A program made the position numbers and the translations under genes. Positions 16,788-25,271 of a DNA stretch of 64,000 bases are shown in pieces (the first letter of the stretch is position 1; every line of letters begins with the position of its first letter). Under the pieces are notes generated by a model. It was not told the origin of the DNA. It saw nothing but the letters and a program-made list of their open reading frames with translations, and made no database searches. Source of the stretch: Actinomadura hibisca NBRC 15177 (lineage in GTDB: Bacteria; Actinomycetota; Actinomycetes; Streptosporangiales; Streptosporangiaceae); the NCBI RefSeq assembly GCF_001552635.1, contig NZ_BCRO01000033.1:1-64000 (forward strand), read 5' to 3'.

Positions 16788-19733
16788 ATGGAGGGTCGTG
16801 CGGACGGCCGGTTGGCCCGGACGCCGGAGAACACTCCGCTGGTCGGGCGGCAGCAGGTGCTCCAGATGCTGGAGCAGGCGCTGGACGACACCGCCGGCGG
16901 GTCGTTCCGCTTCGTCGCGCTGGTCGGCGAGCCGGGCGCGGGCAAGTCCCGGGTGCTGGGCGAGCTGACGGTCGCCGCCGGGGCGCGCAAGCTGGCCGCG
17001 CTGGCCGGGCGGGCCGCCGAGTTCGAGCAGGAGATGCCGTTCGGCGCGGTGGTGGACGCGCTGGACGACCACCTGGAGGAGAACTTCCCCGACCTCGGCC
17101 ACGGCGCGGTGCGGCTGCTGGCCACGGTGTTCCCGGCGCTGTCGACGAGCCTGGCCGACCCGCCCGCCGCGCTCGCCGGCGGCGCGTCCGCCGCCACGCC
17201 GGTGGCCCGCTACCAGCTCTACCGCACCGTGCGGCACCTGCTGGAGGAGCTGGCCGCGCCGTCGGGGCTGGTGCTGGTGCTGGACGACCTGCACTGGGCC
17301 GACGACGCCACCATCGAGCTGCTGGACCACCTGGTCCGCCACCCGCCGCGCGCCCGCGTGCTGATCGCGTGCGCCTACCGTCCGGCGCAGGCCGCCGCGC
17401 GGCTGGCGGGGCTGGTGCACGCCTCGGTGCAGGGCGGTTGCGGGCACCGGGTGCCGATCGAGCCGCTGACCGAGCCCGAGGTCGCCGAGCTGCTGGGCCC
17501 ACGCGTCAGCCGGGCGCGCTGCCGCGAGCTGTTCCAGGCCAGCGGCGGCAACCCCTTCTACCTGGAGGCGCTGGCGCGCAGCACCGAGCCGTTCGCTGGC
17601 GGCGAGCAGCAGGGCGACCTGCCGCCCGCCGTACGCGCCGCGCTCCAGCTGGAGCTGAGCGGGCTGTCGCCCAACGCGCTGCTGGTGGCGCAGGGCGCGG
17701 CGGTCGCCGCCGACGAGTTCGCGCCGCTGCTGGCGGCGGCGGCGGCCGAGGTGTCCGAGGGCACCGCGCTGGAGGCGCTGGACGAGCTGGTCGCCCGCGA
17801 CATCGTGCGGCCGAACGCCGAGCGGTTCCGGTTCCGGCATCCGCTGGTGCGGCACGCCGCCTACGGGTCGGCCGCCGCCGGGTGGCGGCTGGCCGCGCAC
17901 GGTCGCATCGCCGTCTACCTGGCCGGGATCGGCGCGCCCGCCGCCTTCCGCGCCCGCCACGTGGAACGGTCGGGACGCGTCGGCGACCGCGACGCCGTCG
18001 CGACGCTGGTGGAGGCCGCCCGCGCGTTCGCCGGGCAGGCCCCGGCCACCGCCGCGCACTGGCTGAAGGCCGCGCTGCGGCTGATGACCGAGAACGGCGC
18101 GCTCACCGGCGACCCCGGCGAGCGGGGCGCGCTGCCGTCCCGGCTGGAGCTGATGCTGGAGCTGGCGCAGGTGCAGTCGGTCGGCGGCCACCTGGCCGAG
18201 GGCCGCGAGACCGCGCACAGCCTGCTGAAGCTGCTGCCCGCCGACGCCTACGAGCACCGCGGCCGCGCCGCCCGGTTCGCCGCGCTGATGGAGCGCCAGC
18301 TCGACCGGCCCAACGAGGCCCGCGCGCTGCTGCTGGACGAGCTGCGCCGCATGCCCGACCCGCGCTCCTCCGCCGCCGTGCCGCTGCGCATGCGGCTGAT
18401 CGCCGAGCGCATGATGCGGCTGGACTTCCGCGCCGCCCAAGCAGTGCTGGACCTGATGCCCGACAACTCCGCCGACTGGGACCCCAGCCTGGAGGTGGCG
18501 GTCGCGGCGATGCGGCCGATGCCCGCGCTGGCGGCCGGGCGCGTGGAGGACGCGGTCCGCTACGACGACGCCGGGGCCCGGCTGGTGGACGCCGCGCCCG
18601 ACGAGTACCTGGCCGACTGGATGGACGCCATCGCCTGGCTCTGCTGGGCCGAGACGATGATGGGCCGGTTCCGGGGCGCGGCCGAGCGGTTCGGCCGCGC
18701 GGTGCGGGTCGCCCGCGCCACCGGCCAGCTCTACATCGTCACCAACCTGATGGCGGGCCTCGCCCGCTCCTACGGGACGCTGGGGCGGCTCGCCGACGCG
18801 ACGGCCGCCGCCGAGGAGGCGGTGGAGGAGGCGCGGCTGCTCAACTCCGGCCAGCAGCAGGTGTTCGCGCTCACCCAGCAGAGCCTGATCGCGGGCTGGA
18901 CCGGCGACGACGACACCGCGCTGCGGATCGCCGAGGAGGCGATCCAGCTCGGCGCGGGCGTCGGCGAGTGGTGGGGCTCGATGGCCCGCTACGCCCGCGC
19001 GGTGGCGCTGCTCGGGCTGGGCCGCCACGACGAGGGCGCGCAGGCGGTCATGGACACCTGCAACGGCTTCGTCAACCCCACCCTGGACGCGCGCACGCTG
19101 CTGTCGTGCTGCGAGATCATGGCCGCCACCGAGGCGGCGCGCGGCCGGGGCGCGGCGGCGGTGGAGTGGGCCGACCGCACCGCCGCGTTCGTCCTGCCCG
19201 GCCTGCCCGCCCACAACGCCCCCGCGCGGCTCGCCCGCGCGCACGCGCTGCTGCACACCGACCCCGCCGCCGCAGCGGCCGAGGCGCTCGCCGCCGCCGC
19301 GGACTTCGCCAGCGAGGACCTGCGGCTGGACGTAGGCCGCAGCCACCTGCGCGCGGGCACCGCCTACGCCGAGGCGGGCGACCGCAAGGCCGCCCGCGAC
19401 CAGCTCAAGACGGCGGTGGCGGTGTTCGAGGAGTGCGGGGCACGCGCCCTGCACGCGCAGGCGGTGCGCGAGCAGCGGCGGCTCGGGGTGCGGGTGCCTG
19501 CGGGCGGCGGCGGGCGCAGCGCCGACCCGGGCGGGCTGTCCAAGCGCGAGCTGGAGGTCGCGGCGCTGGTGGCCGAGGGCCGCACCAACTCGCAGATCGC
19601 CGAGCGGCTGTTCGTCAGCGTCCGCACCGTCGAGACGCACCTGTCGCACATCTTCGCCAAGCTGGGGGTCACCTCACGCGTCGGCGTGGTAGGCGCCCTG
19701 AACCGCGACCCAAGCGACACCGTCCCCGACTGA
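16788..19733 (+). CDS. Large LuxR-family ATPase transcriptional regulator (LAL type)
   Basis: A 981-residue cytoplasmic regulator. The N-terminal AAA domain has Walker A GEPGAGKS at 47-54 and Walker B LVLVLDDLHWADD near residue 165. A long helical TPR-like middle follows. The C-terminal LuxR DNA-binding domain (about 917-972) reads LSKRELEVAALVAEGRTNSQIAERL and VRTVETHLSHIFAKL. The family uses ATP binding and a ligand or partner to activate transcription, often of secondary metabolism. An in-frame GTG at 16782 is an alternative start. It is intact although the mobile element begins within about 100 bases of its stop. Confidence 0.92.
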   Translation: MEGRADGRLARTPENTPLVGRQQVLQMLEQALDDTAGGSFRFVALVGEPGAGKSRVLGELTVAAGARKLAALAGRAAEFEQEMPFGAVVDALDDHLEENFPDLGHGAVRLLATVFPALSTSLADPPAALAGGASAATPVARYQLYRTVRHLLEELAAPSGLVLVLDDLHWADDATIELLDHLVRHPPRARVLIACAYRPAQAAARLAGLVHASVQGGCGHRVPIEPLTEPEVAELLGPRVSRARCRELFQASGGNPFYLEALARSTEPFAGGEQQGDLPPAVRAALQLELSGLSPNALLVAQGAAVAADEFAPLLAAAAAEVSEGTALEALDELVARDIVRPNAERFRFRHPLVRHAAYGSAAAGWRLAAHGRIAVYLAGIGAPAAFRARHVERSGRVGDRDAVATLVEAARAFAGQAPATAAHWLKAALRLMTENGALTGDPGERGALPSRLELMLELAQVQSVGGHLAEGRETAHSLLKLLPADAYEHRGRAARFAALMERQLDRPNEARALLLDELRRMPDPRSSAAVPLRMRLIAERMMRLDFRAAQAVLDLMPDNSADWDPSLEVAVAAMRPMPALAAGRVEDAVRYDDAGARLVDAAPDEYLADWMDAIAWLCWAETMMGRFRGAAERFGRAVRVARATGQLYIVTNLMAGLARSYGTLGRLADATAAAEEAVEEARLLNSGQQQVFALTQQSLIAGWTGDDDTALRIAEEAIQLGAGVGEWWGSMARYARAVALLGLGRHDEGAQAVMDTCNGFVNPTLDARTLLSCCEIMAATEAARGRGAAAVEWADRTAAFVLPGLPAHNAPARLARAHALLHTDPAAAAAEALAAAADFASEDLRLDVGRSHLRAGTAYAEAGDRKAARDQLKTAVAVFEECGARALHAQAVREQRRLGVRVPAGGGGRSADPGGLSKRELEVAALVAEGRTNSQIAERLFVSVRTVETHLSHIFAKLGVTSRVGVVGALNRDPSDTVPD

Positions 19734-19848
19734 CCCGTCCCACCGCCGGAACGGCAGAACCGGCGCGCCCTCCGTGGCGTCTCACCCGAACAAGGCCCGA
19801 TACCCGGACCGTCCGCGAGCAAACGACGATCGGGGTACGGGGGGCAAG

Positions 19849-21372
19849 TCAGGACTCTCCCCCCATCTGGGACCCAGCGGGGGCGGCCGGAAGCGGGACC
19901 GACCCCCGCACCACCAGGGACCGCCCCCCGGTGTCGGCCGCCTCCACCCGCACGCGCAGCAGTTTCAGCGTCCGCGCCTGCAGCCTCTCGTCGGCCCCCT
20001 CCAGCCGCGCTCTCGCGAACGCCGCCAGGTGGCAGGCCGACCGGTCCACCTCGCCCAGCTCGGGCGGGGCGTCCATGACCTGCAATTCGGCCAACCGCTC
20101 CCGGGCCACCCGAAGGTCGCTCTCGATCGCGGACGTAGCCGCCCTCACCACCTCGGCCGGGAAGCCCTGCCGGGCGTAGTCCACCACGACCGTGGTCAGC
20201 GAGGTCTCCAGCTTGGCGACCTGCGCCTGTACCTGCCGCAGCTCGTCACCGGCCGAGGGGGCGGCAAGCCCCGCCAGCCACCGCTCGGCCAGCGCCTGCA
20301 GGCGGTCCGGGTCGCCCAGCAGCGACACCACCTCGCCCCACACGCGGGCCTCCATCTCGTCGGCGGCCAAGTGCGCGCAGTCGCAGCGCGGACGCTCAGG
20401 GTCCGGCACCGGGCTCCAGCGGCGGCTGTGGCACCGGTAGCGCCGCGCCGCACGGTCGCTGCGGTACCAGCCGCCGTACGTCTGCCCACAGGCCGAGGTG
20501 AACAGCCCGCCGCCCAGCGGGTAGACGAACTCGCGCGGAGCGGCCCTGGCGACCTCGGACCGCACGGCCTGCAGCCGCGCGAACTCGTCCTCGGTCAGCA
20601 CTTGCTCCTCGGCCTGCCACACGATCGGCTCGCCGTACTTTCCGGACGCGCGGCGGCCACCGCCCCACCGGAACTCGCCCACCAGGTTCCGCGACTTGAA
20701 CACGTCCCGCAGCGTGTGGTGCGACAGCGGCTTGCCCTGCCTGCCCACCACACCCATGGCGGCCAGGCGCTTGGCGACGGTGGGCCAGCCCGCGCGCTCG
20801 GTGACCCGCCACTCCCACGCCCGGCGCATCCAAGCCACCTCGTCCTCGTCCAGCACCGGCCGGGACGTGCGGCCTGTGCCCTCGATCTGCCAGCCGTACG
20901 GCACCACCCCGCCCGGCCACCCGCCGCGCCTGGCCTTGCCGCGCTGCCCGTGGGCCAGCTGCTCGACGATGCTGTCCCGGTCGAACTCGGCGAAGCCCAG
21001 CATCTGCGTGCGGAACAGGCGGCCCTCCTTGGTGGCCGCGTCCACCTCGCCCTCGACGGTGGCCAGGACGACGCCCAAGCGCTCAAGGTCGGCGCTGATC
21101 TGCAGCCCGGCCAGCGCACGCCGGGCGTACCGCTTCCAGTTCAGGACCACCACGCCATCGAACCGGTCTCGTGCCGCGTCGGCCATCAGGCGGTCCCAGT
21201 CGGGGCGGCTGGCCACCGTGCCCGTGAAACCCTCGTCGACGTAGACCCCCACGACGGTCCAACCCTTGCGCTCGGCATACTCGCGGTTCCGCCGCAGCTG
21301 CTCGGGGATAGAGGTGGTGCCCTCGGCCGCCTGTTCCTCGGTGGACACCCGCGCGTACAGGACAACTCGCAT
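19849..21372 (-). CDS. Large serine site-specific recombinase (integrase)
   Basis: A 507-residue recombinase. The resolvase domain begins MRVVLYARVSTEEQ with catalytic Ser10; the conserved Arg-rich helix region (FDGVVVLNWKRYAR) and the recombinase domain (about 155-260) follow. The zinc-ribbon region has only four obvious Cys, with a single Cys where CxxC is usual. A coiled-coil tail (about 365-440) ends the protein. It should catalyse attP x attB integration. Its stop lies 116 bases from the LuxR stop, so one element end must lie in this gap. A GAGG-like site precedes the ATG. Confidence 0.93.
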   Translation of the reverse strand: MRVVLYARVSTEEQAAEGTTSIPEQLRRNREYAERKGWTVVGVYVDEGFTGTVASRPDWDRLMADAARDRFDGVVVLNWKRYARRALAGLQISADLERLGVVLATVEGEVDAATKEGRLFRTQMLGFAEFDRDSIVEQLAHGQRGKARRGGWPGGVVPYGWQIEGTGRTSRPVLDEDEVAWMRRAWEWRVTERAGWPTVAKRLAAMGVVGRQGKPLSHHTLRDVFKSRNLVGEFRWGGGRRASGKYGEPIVWQAEEQVLTEDEFARLQAVRSEVARAAPREFVYPLGGGLFTSACGQTYGGWYRSDRAARRYRCHSRRWSPVPDPERPRCDCAHLAADEMEARVWGEVVSLLGDPDRLQALAERWLAGLAAPSAGDELRQVQAQVAKLETSLTTVVVDYARQGFPAEVVRAATSAIESDLRVARERLAELQVMDAPPELGEVDRSACHLAAFARARLEGADERLQARTLKLLRVRVEAADTGGRSLVVRGSVPLPAAPAGSQMGGES

Positions 21373-21401
21373 CTTGCCTCCTAGCCGTCTGCTACATAAC
21401 G

Positions 21402-21433
21402 CGGCCGGGGAAAGGTCGTCATCCCCCCGGCCG
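21402..21433 (-). terminator. Hairpin between the basic protein and integrase genes
   Basis: CGGCCGGGG (21402-21410) pairs perfectly with CCCCGGCCG (21425-21433), with a 14-base loop. It follows the stop of the gene at 21454 on the minus strand and would partly insulate the integrase. Confidence 0.6.
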
Positions 21434-21453
21434 GAACCTTTACCTGCGCGCCG

Positions 21454-21966
21454 CTACTGCCACTCGCCGTCCGCGCCCGGCTTGTGCGTGCAGGTGGCCT
21501 TGCCGAGCTGGTGCTGTGCGTGCCCGTGGCGGTCCACCGTCGCCGGGTAGCTGCGCTTGCCGTGGCTCACGCGGACCTCGGTGCCCTTGGCGGGTGCGGT
21601 GGCCTGCGCCCTGGCGGCCTTGGCCTGCGCCCTGGACGCCAGGCGGTCGGCGGACGCCCGGACCTTCTCCACCAGCAGCGCGGACGCCCCGGTCTCGCGC
21701 GCCGTGTTGACGGCCAGCAGCGTCGCGGCCTCGACGTCGAGACTGCCGCTGGCCACCCGCTCCGCCGCCTCACGCCCCAGACGCCCGACCATCCGCGCAT
21801 CGTGGCCAGGGGCGAAGGTGCGGCGGGTCGTGGCGGTGCAGTCGGCCGAGCACTGGCAGGGGCGGACGGCAGGGGCTGCCTTCGCGGCCGAGGGGGTGGC
21901 CCGCTTGGCGGGTGCGGTCTTCGCGGCGGGGGTGGCCTGCTTGACGGGCGTCTTGCTCTTCACCAT
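21454..21966 (-). CDS. Basic phage-type protein with CxCxxxC-FAPGHDA motif
   Basis: A 170-residue protein. Residues 1-45 are Lys/Ala/Pro/Thr-rich, like a histone-like tail. A motif CQCSADCTATTRRTFAPGHD follows; similar Cys clusters followed by a PGHDA stretch occur in small uncharacterised actinophage proteins. The rest is helical and Ala/Arg-rich, with a short C-terminal Cys/His end. It is likely to bind nucleic acid; the function is unknown. The ATG at 21966 has an AAAGGAG site. Confidence 0.7.
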   Translation of the reverse strand: MVKSKTPVKQATPAAKTAPAKRATPSAAKAAPAVRPCQCSADCTATTRRTFAPGHDARMVGRLGREAAERVASGSLDVEAATLLAVNTARETGASALLVEKVRASADRLASRAQAKAARAQATAPAKGTEVRVSHGKRSYPATVDRHGHAQHQLGKATCTHKPGADGEWQ

Positions 21967-22695
21967 GGGGGCGCTCCTTTTCGGAGGGGGTGTTTTTGAA
22001 AGGGAAACCCCAGCGAAACAGCGCCCGGATATGCGCCGCAAGATATCGGCCACATAATGGCCGTATAATCCCGATCACAGGCCACGGCACCGCCGCGCTT
22101 TACGCCGCGCCTTTCACCGCGTCCGGTAACCGGCCCCTACCCTGTACGCCATATGGGCGGTAGGTGTACATGCCATATGGCATACCCACCCCCTATCCGC
22201 CCCTGCCATGCGGTCCTGCCGTGCCGCGTTGCGGTGCGCGCGCACGCGCTGTGTGCGCGCACGGCCAGCCACTCGCGCGTTGCTGTTGCGCCGTGTCGCA
22301 CGGTTCGCACTCGGCTCTGCTGCGCGTGCTCCGGCTCAGCGCCGCTGTTCACGGCCTGCGTGCGTGCTCTGCCGCCGCTCACGCCGCCCACACGCGCGCC
22401 GCGCGCTCCAGCGGCCGTGCGGCCTGCCCTCCGCTGGCCTGTGGCGGGCAGCCCAGGACAGGGCCTCGGAAGGCGACGAGAAACCTGCCCAGGGCCGGGG
22501 GTTGTTTCGGTGCCCGGCCGCCCCTCGTGCGGCTTCCCGCGTACCCCTCCGGCCCTCGGGGACACCAGGGGAAAGCCCCCTCGCCGCCCTCGGACCTCCC
22601 ACATATAAAGGGGCACCCGGTAGCGCGAACGGAAGGGGGGTATAGAGGGCGACCCCGCCATCCTTTCTCTTTGAAAACTTACCAATACGGCATAC

Positions 22696-22711
22696 CTCTA
22701 AGTACTCAGAG
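22696..22711. promoter_or_regulatory. Near-palindrome in AT-rich island
   Basis: CTCTAAGTACTCAGAG is palindromic at 14 of 16 positions and lies in the most AT-rich stretch of the element. It is a candidate operator or origin element. Confidence 0.4.
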
Positions 22712-22897
22712 ATATTCACTCGACAAGCCGATATACCTCTGACGGATATGGAGAGACCCCGGTCCGGGGTGCCGAAGCCCGGTCCGGGGCCGCTCGGGCG
22801 GTTGTAGGACCCGCCCTGTGTGCCGCGCGCGGCGTGTGAAGTTGGACGGGCTACGGCTCCGAGCCCAAGACGACGCACCTCTCGGAACCGCAACCCA

Positions 22898-22940
22898 CGG
22901 GCGGGGGTGGCTGGCGACCGAAACCCGCCACCCCCGCCCG
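22898..22940 (-). terminator. Strong hairpin after capsid gene
   Basis: A perfect 14-bp stem (22898-22911 with 22927-22940) and 15-base loop lie 4 bases beyond the capsid gene stop. Its strength suggests a well-expressed transcript. Confidence 0.8.
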
Positions 22941-22944
22941 AGCT

Positions 22945-24117
22945 TTAGGCGGCGACCGTGATCTTGGTGAAGGCAGAGGGGCGCAGGACCGCCACACCGA
23001 AGCGGCCCTCGGCGCGGAACTTCACCTGGTTGGTCTCGAACAACTCGCCGGACCGGTCGGCGTCCAGCCGCAGGTCTTCGCGCACCACCAGCCGCACCAT
23101 GGTCCAGTCGCCCATCAGCGCGGTGCCTGCCGGGACGCTGGGGCTGACGATCGGTGCGACCAGGCCGAGGATGTTGCCCAGCCCGGCACCGATCAGCCAC
23201 GCGCCGTCCGAGGTCTGGGTGAGGTCCATCGTCTCGGCGTCGGACGGGTGCAGGACCACCGCGTTGGGGTTCTCGTTGGCGAGCTGCATCGCGGTCCGCG
23301 CCTTGCGCAGCGTCTGGTAGATGTTGCTGCTGAACGCCTGGGTGCCCACGCCCGAGGTGTTCAGGATGCCCGTCATGTTCTCGCCCGACCCGGAGCCGCT
23401 GACGAGCTGGGTCTCCACCGCGTCCACGACGCCCGAGTACATCTCGGCTTCCAGCCACCGCAGGACCTCTGCGTGGTCGGCAAGGATGCGCTCGGGGATC
23501 GCCTCCGACAGGTGTGCGATGACCCGCACCCGGTCCTCGATCGGCGTGGCCGTGTAGACGCTGGTCGGCTTGGTCGCACCGTCCGCGACCGGTGCGGCGT
23601 TGCCCGTCCGCACGGTCTGCCGCAGGTACTCGAACTCGTTGCCGCTGATCGGCTGGCGGTTCACGACCAAGTCCACCAGACGCGCGGGGTTGGTCGGCTT
23701 GGCGACCACGTCCGGCAGCAGCGGGTTGGGGGTGTCGATCGAACCGGATGTCAGCGCCTTGACGCCGTGCGCGTGCGCGGTCCGGTCCAGCTTGGTCTTG
23801 ACGACCTGCGCCCATTCGCGGCCGGTGGCGAACCCGCCGGACTCGGCGGCCTTGTGCTGGCCACCCCTGCGCGCAGGGACGCCCTGGTCGGTCCAGCCCC
23901 TGTCCATGGCCTTGAGAAGCGTTTCGAGGACGTCGATCTCATGACGCAGCTTCTCGACCTGCTGGACCTTCTCCCGGCCCGTCAGGCCACTCAGGCACTT
24001 GATCCGGGACGCGTCCGGCTCGTCGCCGGGTCCGGAATCGGCCTCTTCGAGGGCGCGCTTGTGGAGCGCCTTCTTCTGTTCGAGCTGCTCTTCGATCTGC
24101 TTACGCGTGCCACCCAT
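22945..24117 (-). CDS. Phage major capsid protein, HK97 fold
   Basis: A 390-residue HK97 gp5-type coat protein. Residues 1-75 form a charged coiled coil (EEQLEQKKALHKRALEEAD) like the delta/scaffold domain. From about 95 on the sequence has the HK97 pattern: an N-arm, the E-loop region with ADGATKPTSVYT, a spine helix with HLSEAIPERILADHAEVLRW and an A-domain with TGILNTSGVGTQ and AVVLHPSD. No protease gene is adjacent. The ATG has an AAGGGAGAC site and a strong terminator follows. It is the only virion structural gene found in the element, so it might form small capsids, divert a helper capsid, or be a remnant. Confidence 0.88.
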   Translation of the reverse strand: MGGTRKQIEEQLEQKKALHKRALEEADSGPGDEPDASRIKCLSGLTGREKVQQVEKLRHEIDVLETLLKAMDRGWTDQGVPARRGGQHKAAESGGFATGREWAQVVKTKLDRTAHAHGVKALTSGSIDTPNPLLPDVVAKPTNPARLVDLVVNRQPISGNEFEYLRQTVRTGNAAPVADGATKPTSVYTATPIEDRVRVIAHLSEAIPERILADHAEVLRWLEAEMYSGVVDAVETQLVSGSGSGENMTGILNTSGVGTQAFSSNIYQTLRKARTAMQLANENPNAVVLHPSDAETMDLTQTSDGAWLIGAGLGNILGLVAPIVSPSVPAGTALMGDWTMVRLVVREDLRLDADRSGELFETNQVKFRAEGRFGVAVLRPSAFTKITVAA

Positions 24118-24275
24118 GGTCTTGTCTCCCTTCCGGCCGCCTGGCCGGACGTAGCGGATGAAGGTCGGTCAGCCGTTCACCCAGGGAGACCACGACTCGC
24201 CTGCAGGTGGCCCGGGGCACCACGAGCGCCGGGGGCTTTGCGCGCGTTTCAACACCCATAGATGATCTTGATATT

Positions 24276-24572
24276 TCAGCCGTCGAGCCCGGCTTCGAAC
24301 TGTCGGGTCTCCCACCACAGCTCAAGCGATGCGGCCATCGCCCGCCACACCCGCCACACCCCCTCCGGGACGCGCGGGTCGGCCCGCAGCTCCAAGGCGC
24401 GCACCCCGAACGGCTGCGCCCAGTACTGCGGGTCGTTGTCGGCGGTCACCCACCGGTCGATCTCTTCGTCCAGCTCGCGCAGGACGCGTTCTTGCTCGGG
24501 CCCCGTCAGCTCGGCCAGCGCGGCGATCACAAGGCTCTCGCGCACGGCGGGGCAGTCGGTCGGGTCAGTCAC
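24276..24572 (-). CDS. Small acidic protein of unknown function
   Basis: A 98-residue soluble protein, acidic and Trp-rich, with an early helix LAELTGPEQERVLRELDEEIDRW. It starts with GTG and has an AGGAG site 7 bases upstream. It lies upstream of the capsid gene on the same strand and is probably co-transcribed. I do not recognise a family. Confidence 0.6.
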   Translation of the reverse strand: MTDPTDCPAVRESLVIAALAELTGPEQERVLRELDEEIDRWVTADNDPQYWAQPFGVRALELRADPRVPEGVWRVWRAMAASLELWWETRQFEAGLDG

Positions 24573-24639
24573 GGTCGTGCTCCTCTCGGTAGGCCAGCCC
24601 GTGGCCGGGCGGCTCTGTGTGGGGTCTGGGAAGGGCTCT

Positions 24640-24682
24640 CCGCACCGGGGTGGGGTTCGGGCACCCTTGCGCCCCGGTGCGG
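24640..24682 (-). terminator. Hairpin between element genes
   Basis: CCGCACCGGGG (24640-24650) pairs with CCCCGGTGCGG (24672-24682), an 11-bp stem. It follows the stop of the gene at 24706 on the minus strand; on the plus strand a GTTTT run follows. Confidence 0.6.
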
Positions 24683-24705
24683 GTTTTCCATGGGCTGCCA
24701 GGGCG

Positions 24706-25044
24706 TCACGCCACCTCCCCGGCCCGCGCCGTCGCGCACCCGTCCACGAACGCCCGAACCTCTGAACTGGTGCGTCCCTGGCGGTACCCGAAGATGTCGT
24801 CCAGGGCGTTGATCAATCCCCTGGTGTCGGACAGCCCGTGCTTGCCGACACCGCGTTCGCCAAGGTGTGCCGCCCACCTGTTCAGGATCTTTGTGAAGCG
24901 CGGCCCGGTCTCGGGCCACGCGCACGGCTCGCTGCACAGGTCGACGGCAAAGCCCTCGAACACGTTCTCAAGCGTGTAGGTCCTGGTGTCCAGGTACCAC
25001 GACCCCCACGCGCTGGGCGTGGTCTCCCACGAGACGGTTTCCAT
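24706..25044 (-). CDS. Unknown element protein (112 aa)
   Basis: A soluble protein of 112 residues with a Trp/Tyr-rich N-terminus (WGSWYLDTRTYTLENVFEGF) and a helical C-terminus. Two Cys about four residues apart (LCSEPCAW) might bind metal or form a disulphide. The ATG at 25044 has a GAGGAGCAAGG-type ribosome site. The GGCCAG array lies just upstream. I recognise no family. Confidence 0.6.
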   Translation of the reverse strand: METVSWETTPSAWGSWYLDTRTYTLENVFEGFAVDLCSEPCAWPETGPRFTKILNRWAAHLGERGVGKHGLSDTRGLINALDDIFGYRQGRTSSEVRAFVDGCATARAGEVA

Positions 25045-25082
25045 GATCCTTGCTCCTCTCGGTCGTGCGTGCCGTCGGTGTG

Positions 25083-25268
25083 CTGGCCCAGAGCCAGGCC
25101 CGGCCCCTGGCCCCCACGGGGCCCTACGGGGCCCCTGTGGGGCCAGGGCCAGGTCTGGCCCCCGGCACCTGGCCCCGAGGGCCAGCCGACGGGACGGGGC
25201 CTGTGAGGGTGTGGGGCCAGCCGGGGCCAGGGGCCAGGGCCAGCCAGATCTGGCCCCAGTGGGGCCAG
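25083..25268. repeat. Array of GGCCAG/CTGGCC hexamers
   Basis: About a dozen GGCCAG or CTGGCC hexamers in both orientations, most extended to GGGGCCAG or CTGGCCCC, are packed into 190 bases between the ATPase gene stop and the next start. Adjacent opposite copies can form many alternative hairpins. The position beside a replication-type ATPase suggests an iteron-like origin or a complex terminator. Confidence 0.75.
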
Positions 25269-25271
25269 GTG

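Larger units (their letters stand above)
21967..22944. other. 978-base non-coding region with paired palindromes and AT-rich islands
   Basis: No reading frame here looks like protein; the open frames have improbable Cys/Arg/Pro composition. It contains TGCCATATGGCA (22171-22182) with a related GCCATATGG at 22148-22156, GTGCGCGCGCAC (22234-22245) and GTGCGCGCAC (22253-22262). An AT-rich island at 22665-22750 has a near-palindrome at 22696-22711. The palindrome CCCCGGTCCGGGG (22757-22769) is repeated nearly exactly at 22778-22789. It may hold a promoter, an origin, a packaging site or the internal attP half, or encode a non-coding RNA. Confidence 0.6.

Noticed and set aside
22137..22893. Open frames in the 978-base gap on both strands
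   Set aside because: Translations are Cys/Arg/Pro-rich with no protein-like pattern, and no frame has a supported start.
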